DNA of 64,000 nucleotides from Sphingobacterium litopenaei (GTDB taxonomy: Bacteria; Bacteroidota; Bacteroidia; Sphingobacteriales; Sphingobacteriaceae): positions 97,713 through 161,712 of the forward strand of contig NZ_JACOIJ010000005.1 in NCBI RefSeq assembly GCF_014692495.1, written 5' to 3'. Shown here piece by piece: positions 1 to 9,844 of this stretch. The first letter of the stretch is position 1; every line of letters starts with the position of its first letter. Both the position numbers and the translations under genes were made by a program. The notes under the pieces are model-generated. The model did no database searches and was not told where the DNA came from. It saw only the letters and a program-made list of their open reading frames with translations.

Positions 1-1586
1 AAACGCTCTACTCCAGTTTCGTCATATTGCAAACCTAATTCCGTGCGTAAAGCTAACTCAGGAATAAAGTTGTACGATAAATTTAAGATAGCTTTTAAAG
101 CTTTGTTATTTAAACCATATTTTGTGTTTTCACGTTCTTCGATAATATTGAAAGGAATATAAGTTCCATCTAAACCTTGAATATCTTGGTCATATGCAAA
201 AGAACCATCTGCATTTCTTACAGCAGTATATGGATTCGCATGTCTAGCGTAATAACTCGGGTTTGTAAACGCATCAGCATCCGAAATAAAGTTTCCTCTA
301 TCCGTTGTCGAACCCAATAAACTCAATCCCCCTTTGAATTTCTCCGAAAATTTGAAGTTGTTATTTACAGTCAACGAATAACGACGCATGTCTACACCTT
401 TAGTTGTAGCTTGCTCATCGTAAAAACCACCTGAGATGTAATAATCGTGTTTATCAGAACCTCCAGAAATAGAAGCTGTATATTGTTGGTTTAAGGCATT
501 GCGGTACAATTCTTTTCCCCAATCTGTAGATCCAGAACGCAAAGCATTTATTTTATCTTGCGTAGCTGCTGATAAAGCATCAAAACCATAATCCTGGTAA
601 TCCCATAATTCACCGTTTTCATTTAAGATACGTGCAATAGCACCATTCCCAACACGGTAAGTTAAATCATATCTTCCAGCTAAGCCTAATTCGAAATCTA
701 CCTTCTCATTGCCATTCATCAAGTTCAACTTGCTGAAATCAGGTCTTTGTGATACGAAAGTATTCGCTGAGATAGAAACTTTAGCAGCACCTGCTTTACC
801 TTTTTTTGTTGTAATCACAATCACACCGTTTGCTGCTCTTGCACCATAAATCGCTGTGGCAGCAGCATCTTTCAAAACCGTAATATCTGCGATATCATCT
901 GGGTTCAATCCAGCGATAGGCAAGTTAGTTAATGTATTTAATGTTTCTTTGTCAAACGTATTTGGCAATGCTGTACCTTCAATAGGCATACCATCCAACA
1001 CCCATAATGGATCTTGCGTACCATTGATAGATACCGTTCCACGAATGCGGATTTTAGGCGCCGAGTTCGGACCACCATTCAGATTCGACAATTGCAAACC
1101 CGCAACTTGTCCTTCCAACATTTGGTCAATACCCGACACACCTGTTTGACGTACATCATCCAACTTCACTTTATTGTAAGCTGTAGTATTGTTTCTTTTC
1201 TTAATGTCCGTGTAACCTGTAACAATTACTTCGCTGATTACCGATTCATTTGAAGTCAAATAAATCGTTTCTTGCGCAGGAGATACTTTCACGCGTACCG
1301 TTTCGTAGCCCATATAAGCTACCGAATAAGAAGCTAAACCCGCTTTTACAGCTAAAGTATAATTACCTTTTGCATCCGTAACTGTACCCAATGCAGACTG
1401 CTGGATTTGTCCATTGATATTGGTTACCTCACCCACTACGGAATTGTCGATAAAAACAGAAGCTCCTGCAATAGGTTCCTTTGTTTTAGCATCCAATACG
1501 CGTCCCTGCACCTTAATTTGCTCCTGTGCATGAACTACCATTAGTTGCGAAATCAACATCCACACTACAAACAATAGTTTTTTCAT
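1..1586 (-). CDS. SusC/RagA-type TonB-linked outer membrane receptor, N-terminal part (runs off left edge)
   Basis: About 528 codons are visible, starting at the ATG whose complement is 1584-1586; the barrel C-terminus lies beyond base 1. A signal peptide (MKKLLFVVWMLISQ..., ending near HAQ) is followed by a carboxypeptidase-D-like domain (GRVLDAKTKEPIAGASVFID), then a plug with QMLEGQVAGLQ, the SusC-type signature PLWVLDGMPIEG and DITVLKDAAATAIYGARAAN. These receptors import glycans or peptides across the outer membrane with TonB energy, usually with a SusD lipoprotein. The gene lies 20 bases downstream of a secreted metalloprotease on the same strand, so the two are probably co-transcribed and the ligand may be peptide. 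The SusD partner would be off the left edge. The family is certain; the substrate is inference. Confidence 0.95.
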   Translation of the reverse strand, partial: MKKLLFVVWMLISQLMVVHAQEQIKVQGRVLDAKTKEPIAGASVFIDNSVVGEVTNINGQIQQSALGTVTDAKGNYTLAVKAGLASYSVAYMGYETVRVKVSPAQETIYLTSNESVISEVIVTGYTDIKKRNNTTAYNKVKLDDVRQTGVSGIDQMLEGQVAGLQLSNLNGGPNSAPKIRIRGTVSINGTQDPLWVLDGMPIEGTALPNTFDKETLNTLTNLPIAGLNPDDIADITVLKDAAATAIYGARAANGVIVITTKKGKAGAAKVSISANTFVSQRPDFSKLNLMNGNEKVDFELGLAGRYDLTYRVGNGAIARILNENGELWDYQDYGFDALSAATQDKINALRSGSTDWGKELYRNALNQQYTASISGGSDKHDYYISGGFYDEQATTKGVDMRRYSLTVNNNFKFSEKFKGGLSLLGSTTDRGNFISDADAFTNPSYYARHANPYTAVRNADGSFAYDQDIQGLDGTYIPFNIIEERENTKYGLNNKALKAILNLSYNFIPELALRTELGLQYDETGVER

Positions 1587-1606
1587 TAGTTTTAAGTTAA
1601 GTTGTT

Positions 1607-4228
1607 TTATTTTTTATTTATTGTGTATTCAATTCTCAATATTAAATCTTGGTAGTGCGACTTCGTCAAATGGTCACCGCCTTTTGCTTTTTTCAAAATA
1701 TCCAAGACAGCCATCAGTTCTGCACGCTTCGCAATCAGCATATCACTTGTACGTGCCATACCATCCACACGCATATTTCTGAAGCTGATATCATCCGGTT
1801 CTTTTTTAGCATGATTTACACCATGAATACCACACAAATCCAAGCGTGTTTCCGCTAAAATTTGGTCTACTAACGAAAGTTTACGAGTATATAATCTATC
1901 CATTGTTTTATTATTGCTGACCAACAGAATGTCGACATAGTTTTGCTGCAACATACGGCTGTTGATATCCAAATTCGCACCCGCTAATGTCTTTTTGAAT
2001 ACCTCTTTGCGGAATGCTTCCAAATATTCGGTTACCGTCCAAGTTTTAGCTTTTCCAAATAATAGTTCCGCTTCTGTCATGCGCAATAAACGCTCATCAC
2101 TCAACATCAAATGCATCAAGGCACTTTGGAATTCGCGTTTCAAGCTGTTAGGTGCTTGTTCGTAAGGCCCCATTGGCGAATCTTTCAACGCAAAAGTTTT
2201 AGTCAATAACGCTTTATCAAATAACCACTCTGGCATTTCCAAAGCTTGGTTTTTCATAAAGTCGAAAGCTTCGATTTGTGTAGCACGTGGAACAGGCGTA
2301 TAAGCATTCTTATTATCGCCCAATACTGGATTTTCTAAATAAAGTCCACCAATATTATTCGCGACATGTTCTGCATAGGTATACCATTGTCCGATTACAC
2401 CCCAGTATAAACGACCAGCTTTGTAATAACTTTCGCCTTTCTCTGTAGTCCAGTTGATGATTTGAGGCATCATACGTTTCAGATTACGAATACCGTATTC
2501 GCCCGCCAACATCGCATTATCCCCTAAATCTTCAGATTGGGCTCTTGGATCGATGACATTACGCGAGTCTTGTTGCTCACCGTACCAATAATGTGGATCG
2601 TGTTGGTGTTTCTCGATTTCTGCTCTTAGTTTTGGCAATTCTGCCCAAGGAGTTGTTTCAGGAAACCATCTGTACCCCCAAGCAATCGCATATTTATCGT
2701 ACAAACCGATTTTTGGCGTTAATAATTTAACACCATCACCAGGCTGGGTAATGTAGTTGAAACGCGCATAGTCCATAATAGACGTCGCTGTTCCGCCCAT
2801 TTTCTCCGTAAACGCTGGAGAACGCAATGAGTCTACTGGAAAGCTAAACGAAGAACCCATATTGTGCATCAAGCCCAACGTGTGACCAATCTCATGCGAA
2901 GACACAAAACGGATAGCATGCGCCATTTTCTCTTGGTCAAACACATTTCCACGAACGGTAGAATCAACAATACCCGTCTGAATACGCATCCACGAATTCA
3001 ACGCTGTCATCACATTGTGCCACCAAATCACATCGGCTTCCAAGATTTGTCCCGAACGCGGATCAACCACCGAAGGCCCCATAGCATTCACTTTTGGTGA
3101 GGCGATATAAGCAATCGACGAATATTGCGCATCATCGATATCAAAATCCAATGAATCTGGCACTTCCTTGGCTATAATGGCATTTTTGAAACCTGCAGCT
3201 TCAAAAGCTACTTGCCAGTCGTGTACACCATTGATGATTTCTTGACGCCATTGCTTTGGTGTAGCAGGGTCAATATAAAAGACAATAGGTTGAACTGGTT
3301 CAACCAATTCTCCTTGCAAATAACGTTGTACATCTTCTGCCTTTGGCTCCAACTTCCAACGTGTAATTAATTCTCTTTTTTCTAACTCTTGTTGTTCATC
3401 CGAAAAATACCAACGCGGAATGGTAAAATAGCCGATACGTGGATCCGCGAAACGTGGTTTCATCGCTTGCTCTGGCAACTTATAAATATTGCTTGTTACA
3501 CCGATACTCACCGGAACCGAACTGTTTCCTTCGGTCACGCGTGTCGTCAATACTGACTTCACGACAACATTCGCGTCAAAACTTTTAATCTGCTCTATCA
3601 CAGATAGGTTTGTATTCGGCGAAGTACCTAGACCTAAATCTTTGAATACATCATTGAAACTATTTGCTTTCCCGTCGAATACTTTATTTATATTAATCAA
3701 TACCGAAGAGGAATCTTTCGAATAACCTTCAATCTTAAAGTTCTCAATAAAAGAGCTCGTAAAATTAGCAGCTACTGATTGTGCAATAGCAGAGCCAGGG
3801 GTAGATTCTACCGTAGGTTTTACTTCACTTACCCACACTTCCGAACGGTCTTTTTGGATGAAAAAACGAATAACTTTATTGTCGCTATTGATCCCTTTAT
3901 TGACGCCGGCTTCGTTTAATTCAATCGGCACAGAGGAAATTTTGTTTATCAACAAAAAGTCTTTTCCCATCAGGGCTACAGGAATATCAAAATAGAAGTC
4001 TTTGCCTTTTTTAATGACCTGAAACATGCCACTATCTACCACGGCTTTTTCATACACTTTAAGATAGCTTCTGTTTGTCGTATCGACTTTAACTGTATCT
4101 GTGACACTTGTCTTTGTCTCCTTACCCTTGTAAAGTCCAACATATTGGAGAAAATTACACGAGTGAATTGCAGGAGCTAATAATAAAAAGGGTAAAACCT
4201 TGAAGGTGCTTCTAGCTAATAATTTCAT
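1607..4228 (-). CDS. Secreted zinc-dependent metalloprotease (DUF5117/DUF4953 type)
   Basis: This 873-residue protein has an N-terminal signal with Cys24 in a poor lipobox (AIHSC), so it may be a lipoprotein. The zinc site is the extended metzincin-like HEIGHTLGLMH with His445, Glu446, His449 and His455, followed by a Met (SIMDYARFN) that could form the Met-turn. The long N-terminal half (about 30-400) matches what I know of the DUF5117 region and the C-terminal half that of DUF4953. This two-part architecture is common in Bacteroidetes beside SusC/SusD pairs. It precedes the susC-like gene by 20 bases. The likely role is cleavage of extracellular or periplasmic protein whose fragments the receptor imports. 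The active-site residues are all present; the physiological substrate is unknown. Confidence 0.9.
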   Translation of the reverse strand: MKLLARSTFKVLPFLLLAPAIHSCNFLQYVGLYKGKETKTSVTDTVKVDTTNRSYLKVYEKAVVDSGMFQVIKKGKDFYFDIPVALMGKDFLLINKISSVPIELNEAGVNKGINSDNKVIRFFIQKDRSEVWVSEVKPTVESTPGSAIAQSVAANFTSSFIENFKIEGYSKDSSSVLININKVFDGKANSFNDVFKDLGLGTSPNTNLSVIEQIKSFDANVVVKSVLTTRVTEGNSSVPVSIGVTSNIYKLPEQAMKPRFADPRIGYFTIPRWYFSDEQQELEKRELITRWKLEPKAEDVQRYLQGELVEPVQPIVFYIDPATPKQWRQEIINGVHDWQVAFEAAGFKNAIIAKEVPDSLDFDIDDAQYSSIAYIASPKVNAMGPSVVDPRSGQILEADVIWWHNVMTALNSWMRIQTGIVDSTVRGNVFDQEKMAHAIRFVSSHEIGHTLGLMHNMGSSFSFPVDSLRSPAFTEKMGGTATSIMDYARFNYITQPGDGVKLLTPKIGLYDKYAIAWGYRWFPETTPWAELPKLRAEIEKHQHDPHYWYGEQQDSRNVIDPRAQSEDLGDNAMLAGEYGIRNLKRMMPQIINWTTEKGESYYKAGRLYWGVIGQWYTYAEHVANNIGGLYLENPVLGDNKNAYTPVPRATQIEAFDFMKNQALEMPEWLFDKALLTKTFALKDSPMGPYEQAPNSLKREFQSALMHLMLSDERLLRMTEAELLFGKAKTWTVTEYLEAFRKEVFKKTLAGANLDINSRMLQQNYVDILLVSNNKTMDRLYTRKLSLVDQILAETRLDLCGIHGVNHAKKEPDDISFRNMRVDGMARTSDMLIAKRAELMAVLDILKKAKGGDHLTKSHYQDLILRIEYTINKK

Positions 4229-4396
4229 TAAAAATTTAAATTTTTCTGAGGCAATTGCTTTGCGCCTAGTTTTGAGTGTGTTACTTACAGGTGCAAAAAC
4301 GCATTTAAATTGCTCATAATTAAAGCATCAAAAAAATCAAACTCCGCCAAAGTGTGATATTAGGGAGTGAAAGCGCAAATGAATGGAGTAAAGAAA

Positions 4397-5860
4397 TCAG
4401 GGGGTGTCGATAAAAGGAAGATAAACGCTATATCGATCCGCATTCTCTTCTATATGAAAGTCCGTAATCCTGTAATGTTGATAAGTCCTTTGCAGGAAAT
4501 TTGTACCGTACCCTTCTGAATCTTCGCTGTCCTGACGCAAGTTCTTCGTGTTCGAAACATATATCCCTGTCGTTGTCGTAGTCACCTCAATATTGACAGG
4601 TGTTTCGTCACTTAAAATATTATGTTTTATTACATTTTCGACGAGTATTTGTAGACTTAGCGTTGGTAGATGTTTGCCTAAAAGCGCTGGATCTATAGCA
4701 TAAGAAATGGGTAATTTAAGATCCCCAAATCGCAGCTGTTGTAAAAATATATATTCCTGAAGGATATCCAACTCCTCTTGAAGCGTGGATACTCCGTTCG
4801 GAGGCAAATTTAAGAGTTTTCGATAGAATTTAGATAATTTAACCACATAAGTTTTCGCTATATCAGGTTGCTTCTGAATCAGTTGTTGTAATGAACCCAA
4901 TGAATTAAACAGAAAATGCGGGTTCATCTTCTCTTTCAGGTTACTGTATTCCAGAATAGTTTTTTCATTCAGAAATTGCAGATTGCGCATCTGCAAATTA
5001 TATTGTTTTCGGTCTTGTCTGACCGTAAAAACCACCAAAATAAAAATAGCCAAAAGACCTATAAACCAAAGCCCCCAAATTGGCAAACTCACTTCCGTGA
5101 ATACTTCATCGCCTTTTAAAATGGGAACAGAAATCAATAAGGTATGACCGCGAAGGTTTTCGCTTTCGAATGAATATTGACGCACATCCAACCCTAAAAA
5201 ATCGGACAAGACAGTTTTTCCCATCTTATCGGTAAATTGAGGTTTTAGTTGCGGAAACATCTTCCCAATTTTCGAGGAATCTACCCCTATGATATAACGA
5301 TATTGCGAATCATATACCTCTACATAAGCAGATTGTCCTATTTCTTCATTCCAAAATCGTTCGTTGAGCTTTTGAATATTGACTACAAAACGAATATTAG
5401 CTACACTATCAACAGGTTGCCATAAAGCATACAAAACACCATCTTTTGAAAGAAAATATTCATTCTCCGAGGCAATTTTGTGATCTAATGGACCATCCCA
5501 AATTTCATTTTGACTAGATTGCCCATGAAAGTAATTATGTGTCAGACCACTTTTCCTATCAACAAACACATAGCCAGCCACTACATCACGGTAACCTCCT
5601 TGTTGAATAAGGGTATTCAATAGCTGTATTTCGCCGATTTCCGCCAGAGATGCCAGAAATTTAAAGGAATTATTAAGTGATTCTATCTCTTTATTTACAA
5701 CAGCATTCTTTTCATTCGCAATATTCTTTAGCGAGGTTTTGTCAAAATGATGCAGTTTGCTGTTGATAATAGATACCGTTACTCCGCCTAATACAGCAAA
5801 TAAAACTGTAATAGCCAAAAGTTTGTAAACAAGTTGACCTTTTATCGGAGTAATAGACAT
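4397..5860 (-). CDS. LytS-type sensor histidine kinase, orphan
   Basis: This 487-residue protein has one membrane helix at about 11-33, an extracytoplasmic sensor region (about 35-255) and a second helix at about 260-280. The cytoplasmic His_kinase (PF06580-type) domain carries the phospho-acceptor His315 in KMNPHFLFNSL and an N-box VENVIKHN. The G-box is divergent (GYGTNFL instead of the usual GxGLxN). Kinases of this class normally pair with a LytTR response regulator in the same operon; none is present on either side here. The start is fixed by a -7 box 4 bases upstream, with no later Met before the first membrane helix. It probably relays an envelope signal to a regulator encoded elsewhere. 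Confidence 0.9.
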   Translation of the reverse strand: MSITPIKGQLVYKLLAITVLFAVLGGVTVSIINSKLHHFDKTSLKNIANEKNAVVNKEIESLNNSFKFLASLAEIGEIQLLNTLIQQGGYRDVVAGYVFVDRKSGLTHNYFHGQSSQNEIWDGPLDHKIASENEYFLSKDGVLYALWQPVDSVANIRFVVNIQKLNERFWNEEIGQSAYVEVYDSQYRYIIGVDSSKIGKMFPQLKPQFTDKMGKTVLSDFLGLDVRQYSFESENLRGHTLLISVPILKGDEVFTEVSLPIWGLWFIGLLAIFILVVFTVRQDRKQYNLQMRNLQFLNEKTILEYSNLKEKMNPHFLFNSLGSLQQLIQKQPDIAKTYVVKLSKFYRKLLNLPPNGVSTLQEELDILQEYIFLQQLRFGDLKLPISYAIDPALLGKHLPTLSLQILVENVIKHNILSDETPVNIEVTTTTTGIYVSNTKNLRQDSEDSEGYGTNFLQRTYQHYRITDFHIEENADRYSVYLPFIDTP

Positions 5861-5864
5861 CCTG

Positions 5865-5872
5865 CAAAGGTA
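5865..5872 (-). promoter_or_regulatory. -7 box of the histidine kinase gene, start-proximal
   Basis: Read on the minus strand the octamer is TACCTTTG, an exact TAnnTTTG Bacteroidetes -7 element. It sits only four bases (CAGG) before the ATG at 5860, so transcription would begin at or next to the start codon. A clear -33 element was not identified. Confidence 0.55.
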
Positions 5873-5976
5873 GGAAAATGGAAATTTTAAATTCTGTCCA
5901 AAACCCGATAAATACTAAGTTGGTAATTTCATTTACTATTTTAGAGTTTCCCTAATCAATTTTTATGTGGAGGTTT

Positions 5977-6803
5977 ATGAAAAAAACAAATATTATGAAA
6001 ATGATAATTTTCACAATCCTCAGCTTAATGTTTGCGCTTTCTACATTATATAGCCAAAAAGGAATAGATTTTAATTTAAGTTATGGAGCTGGGAGGAGTC
6101 TCGAAATGTTTGTTGACAGTGCTGCCAAAAATGTTTACTATGGATTGCAATTTTCCAACTAGCCCAATACATCTTTTAATTTCTTACCAGATGTAAACCA
6201 TATCAACCTTCGATTTAACTTCAAAAAGACGACAGACATTGCAGCCTACAGATATACAATCTTAATAAATGACAATCCCATAGAAGTAAACAAGACTTTC
6301 AACCTCACTAAAATTTTTAATACACAACGTCCCAAAAACACTCCTTTTAGGAATGATCTTGAGGAAGTTAACTCCATAAACCTTGGAAACTTCCTAATAA
6401 AAGGGAAAGTTATTAAGATTTTAGCATATAGTGTAGAAAAACCATTAGATATATATACCTATATATTTTACGCCAAATCCATTCCTAAAGCTGAAATGAC
6501 CGGTCTTGGAAAACGTTTCACCGTTGAAGAAGGCATACAGTACAAGTATATCCATGATTTCAAAGAAAACATTGACCTAAGTCCTACCACCAAAGACGAT
6601 GAAATCACAATTGTCAAGGATTAGACAGAAATAGACTATCTCTATCATGTGTTGATAAAAAACAAACGAACTACAAAATAATTTATGAGTCTACATCTTG
6701 GCAATATGGTGGTCATCTTGATACTGCATACCAACACGGTTACTTGATTAACTTGACAAAAGGTTTTGATAACTCTACGCTATTAAAAAATAGAGTGAAT
6801 TAA
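5977..6803 (+). pseudogene. Broken gene, possibly the N-terminal sensor part of another LytS-type kinase
   Basis: A signal-peptide-like start (MKKTNIMKMIIFTILSL..., ATG 5977) leads into a beta-rich reading frame that is stopped by TAG at 6160. The same frame stays coding-like beyond it (PNTSFNFLPDVNHINLRF...) to another TAG at 6622. A shift to the frame starting near 6621 then continues sensible protein (YKIIYESTSWQYGGHLD...) to TAA at 6801. So there is one nonsense codon, one frameshift and probably a lost C-terminus. The residue style resembles, from memory, extracellular sensor domains of Bacteroidetes LytS kinases, and an intact kinase lies next door on the other strand. The family assignment is tentative; the broken state is clear from the sequence. 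Confidence 0.6.
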
Positions 6804-6812
6804 TATAAGGCT

Positions 6813-7081
6813 ATGGAAACGAATATTGAACAATTAAAATATGATAAAGGCGAAATACTTTCATTTTACCTTACTAAAGGCAATATTGACGACCGAAACC
6901 TAAAACATATGATGGATAATGAAAAAGCATTACATAACCTTCCTATACATTTATTCACTCAGACTAATTTTTATTTGCCTATTACGGCAGATTTTGGAGG
7001 AATGGCAAAGTGATTATTCCGAACAAGTATGGTCCGGAATATTCATAAATTATATCCCTCGAAGTGATCCCAACTGTAGTT
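6813..7081 (+). pseudogene. Frameshifted small gene of unknown function
   Basis: ATG at 6813 opens a 66-codon frame (METNIEQLKYDKGEILS...) that ends at TGA 7011 just after ITADFGG. Shifting by one base near 7000 continues smoothly as EWQSDYSEQVWSGIFINYI, up to about 7075. A recent one-base insertion in the GGAGGA stretch explains this. I do not recognise the family; it has no signal peptide or membrane segment. Its tail runs into the 3' end of the convergent gene at 7082. Confidence 0.45.
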
Positions 7082-7759
7082 TTACCAATTTAGGTTTTCG
7101 TAATCAAAATCATCGTCACTTAGTTCAAGCTCAGATATTTCGCAGTTCAATTTTTTAGCTTCTGTTTCTAAAAACTTTTGATAATCCCTGTATTCTTCCG
7201 TGTAATAAACGCCCCGTTTTAAAAGATCGGGAAGTTTCCGGAAGGCTTTCTTTCCGCCTCCCAAAAGGAAGAAATCAAGATTAATGCTTCGCATACATTG
7301 GTAAATGTGGCCATTCCCTCCATAAAGTCCATCTTCTATGAAACCTATCAAAGCTTGTGCCCCGACTTCGTCATAGCTACACATTGCTTTTTCCAGCCAA
7401 AATTCGATCAAGAGAATTTGTGAAATGTCGAATTTATTGGTTTCAGCGTACCTCATATTGAATTTTAAGGCCGTCAATGAGAACAGGAAATGAACCCAGG
7501 ATATTTGAACGCCAAAATAGTCTTGTTCCTCAAACGAAAAATGGCCACCCTTTAGTTTCAGCCGGTTTCCATCATTTGCCTTGCGTATTTCGTAAGAAAA
7601 GCCGCTAATCAAAGTATCCCTATTGTCGAATCCTTTTTTATCCGCTTTATTCTCGTCATTCCAAAACTTTCCAATAACTTCATAAAAGTTATTCAGGTCG
7701 TCATAGGTTCCCCAAATTTCCTCCCCCAAACCTCTTTTTGTCGGAATTATATATATCAT
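7082..7759 (-). CDS. Conserved cytosolic protein, DUF6904-like
   Basis: This intact 225-residue frame begins MIYIIPTKRGLGEEIWGTYD and is rich in aromatic and acidic residues, with an acidic tail (ELSDDDFDYENLNW). There is no signal peptide or membrane helix. The beginning recalls, from memory only, the DUF6904 family of Bacteroidetes; no function is known. It is the only apparently intact gene between 5.9 and 9.8 kb, surrounded by broken genes, which fits an accessory cargo or island-edge location. The ATG is 53 bases from the next minus-strand fragment upstream. Confidence 0.6.
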   Translation of the reverse strand: MIYIIPTKRGLGEEIWGTYDDLNNFYEVIGKFWNDENKADKKGFDNRDTLISGFSYEIRKANDGNRLKLKGGHFSFEEQDYFGVQISWVHFLFSLTALKFNMRYAETNKFDISQILLIEFWLEKAMCSYDEVGAQALIGFIEDGLYGGNGHIYQCMRSINLDFFLLGGGKKAFRKLPDLLKRGVYYTEEYRDYQKFLETEAKKLNCEISELELSDDDFDYENLNW

Positions 7760-7812
7760 TGTGAATCGTGTCTATTTTAAAATTTCACCTACAAGGCGCA
7801 CATATATCTTAG

Positions 7813-8874
7813 TCATTTGTGGCCGTTTCGGCCCTTTAAAACATATCTGGTGCCGCGGCCTGTTGTTCCTACTTTTTCAATCAACTGTTTTTCGCTTAAA
7901 TCTATTAACTCCGTAGTCGAAACGGTTTTCCCAAGATTGTTTAATTTTTGGTATGCGGTATTGGTAATACTGCCATGCTCCTTGATAAATAGTATTGCCC
8001 TAATTTGCCTTTCATTAATATCCAAAGTCCGCAAATGTACCTCCGTATAAATATCTTTCAGTAACGTAACCATGACACCGCCCCAAGACTCCTCAAATAT
8101 CGGCTCAGGCAACCCGGCTTCCTGAAAAGCGGTCAGCATTTTCTCAATGCCCCGCCCCCAAGATTCAATATAACCGGCACGGAAAAATGTATCCGCAATA
8201 TGCTAATTTCTTGGGCGAGATGGATGTTTCTTCGTCAATCTTTCCAAAGGAATATCAACAGGCAGCTTTCCCGCATTCCACAACATCAGTTTATCATCAT
8301 ACACGCTAAGCTGGATCGTGGTGTCGGTATAGTCCTTATGGACGACGGCGTTCAATATAGCTTCCCTTAATGCCGCTTCAGGAGATTCCAGCTTTTCAAT
8401 CCGTTGTATACCCTCATAAGAAATGTGCGAAATCAGGTATCTGTCTTTAAGTAACTGTATAACCTTATCCACCATCTCAAAAACACTTCCCTCAACCGTA
8501 TCCTGGAATTTAAGGTCTGCATCAGACATGCCGAACTTCCCGATTTTGAAATAGCTATGTATAAAATAACGCTGCGGTCTTTTACCAAACAAAAGGACGG
8601 CTGCAGACCTTAGTTTGTTTTCCGGCGTTATCAAATCCAGGTTCTGCAGCAAGGTAAGCAAGTCATCCTTGTCAGCATTGTGGTAGATACGCCCACTTTT
8701 GATACTGGCTTTCAAAAAAGATGTTACTGCACTTTCATCTATGTCCTGCAACGTCGCTCCGTCAACTATCGTATCATCCCAGGTTCTGCCAAGTTTTTTG
8801 TAGAGAAAATCCTGTAAGGCAATACCTTTCAATTCCTGTTTTGTACTACCACTCCGGTAATGGTCTAGCCACAC
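7813..8874 (-). pseudogene. AlbA_2/HATPase-type ATP-binding transcriptional regulator, 5'-truncated with in-frame stop
   Basis: The frame reads YRSGSTKQELKG, then a HATPase_c_4-like region (PEAALREAILNAVVHKDYTD, LMLWNAGKLP) and a C-terminal winged helix. It is cut by TAG at 8203-8205 between HPSRPRN and HIADTFF; the frame on both sides is continuous (GYIESWGRGIEKMLTAF), so a single nonsense change is enough. The N-terminal AlbA_2 (Schlafen-like) domain of about 110 residues is missing: homologous sequence stops near 8866 and a stop codon lies directly upstream. Proteins of this group are often annotated as RecG-like helicases but are putative regulators. Both lesions make it non-functional. 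Confidence 0.85.
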
Positions 8875-8941
8875 TTAGAGAGCTTAACTGGATAGATCAA
8901 CTCTTTAACTTGGTGCCATACAGCCGCAGGCTTTAGCCTCG

Positions 8942-9117
8942 CTACGGTATGGCTCGCTGAATATTACGGATGTAACCTTGGAGGGCGAAACACCTTTCCA
9001 CCACCAACGTGGATCGGCCAATATCTCCGCCAACTACTACCGTACGGATGGCTTCAATACCGACCCGAACTTTATGTCTGGGGGTACCACCGCACCGCCT
9101 TATGATGACTATACAAG
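8942..9117 (+). pseudogene. Fragment of a TonB-dependent receptor beta-barrel
   Basis: In one plus-strand frame the segment reads LRYGSLNITDVTLEG, then ANISANYYRTDGFNTDP and TTAPPYDDYT. Alternating beta strands and the YRTDGFNTD style are typical of the first barrel strands after the plug of TonB-dependent receptors. There is no start and no stop of its own: the left side adjoins the truncated AlbA-like gene and the right side abuts a gpsA fragment at about 9105-9120. It is a rearrangement relic. The assignment is by eye only. Confidence 0.45.
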
Positions 9118-9371
9118 TGTGCGCTTGGGATAGCAAAAAGAATATATCCGGATGCATCAAGGGCTTTGTCCAGATCATTTGTTGCCACGACATAAGGTTT
9201 GTTGAACGAGACAAAATTCAGATAATCCGGGTTAGTGCCATTCTTATTGACAGCATCGGCCTGCTCTTCCCGACGAAGATACCAGGTAAAATGAACTTTA
9301 TTTTCAGCTAAAATTTTGACTAACGCCGTAGCCCAGCTACAGCCTCCTATAACACTTACTTTTTTAGACAA
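9118..9371 (-). pseudogene. gpsA fragment (glycerol-3-phosphate dehydrogenase N-terminus)
   Basis: The minus-strand frame reads SKKVSVIGGCSWATALVKIL, followed by TWYLRREEQAD and ILFAIPSAHLY. This is the Rossmann NAD(P)-binding N-terminus of GpsA (normally about 330 residues). Only about 85 residues remain, the start codon is TTG rather than ATG, and the glycine motif GGGSW has become GGCSW. After the FAIPSA segment the sequence switches to the TonB-receptor fragment read from the opposite strand. It cannot encode a working enzyme; the intact gpsA is presumably elsewhere in the genome. Confidence 0.8.
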
Positions 9372-9844
9372 ACTGTGTTGATTTTTTCGTTTAAGAAGCC
9401 CTTCTGAGCAGGGCTAAAGACCAAGAATTAGGACAAAGGTAGGGAAAAACAAACGAAAAGGCCAAAGTTGGCCTGTGGGCGAGCAGGCAAACGGATCAAA
9501 CTTATACCGTCATTTTTATAAGCCCCTTAGTCCGGCACACTTACTTTGATAGAGACAGTTTGTGATGATATTTGCCTGCTTCGCTTGTAAAAAATCCCGT
9601 CAAAACGGTCTATTCTTCGGCTTTTTTGCCCCGATCTGAAGTCTGAGGTTAAGACTGTTCGTATTTTTTGATTACATTTGTATAGCTATTTTTCCAAAGT
9701 GATGATCTTATCACTGCATACCCAAGGAATCTCGGTTATAATCACGATAATTTGTTTTGTCTTTTATATAATCATTGTATAGGAGATCCCGGGATAAGGC
9801 TTTCCGTTTTTTATTTCGGAAAATCAACTGTTTGAAAGTACGAT
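9372..9844. other. Intergenic region before the BCCT transporter
   Basis: I see no convincing gene in these 473 bases. A possible plus-strand promoter element TACATTTG lies at 9673-9680, leaving a leader of about 160 bases. A small GC-rich inverted repeat (GCCCT...AGGGC) lies near 9398-9415. It may be residual DNA from the same rearrangement that produced the gpsA/receptor scar. Confidence 0.4.

Noticed and set aside
9009..9311. 100-codon plus-strand frame in the gpsA/TonB scar
   Set aside because: It runs in the wrong frame for both the receptor fragment and the gpsA fragment, which are recognisable in other frames.
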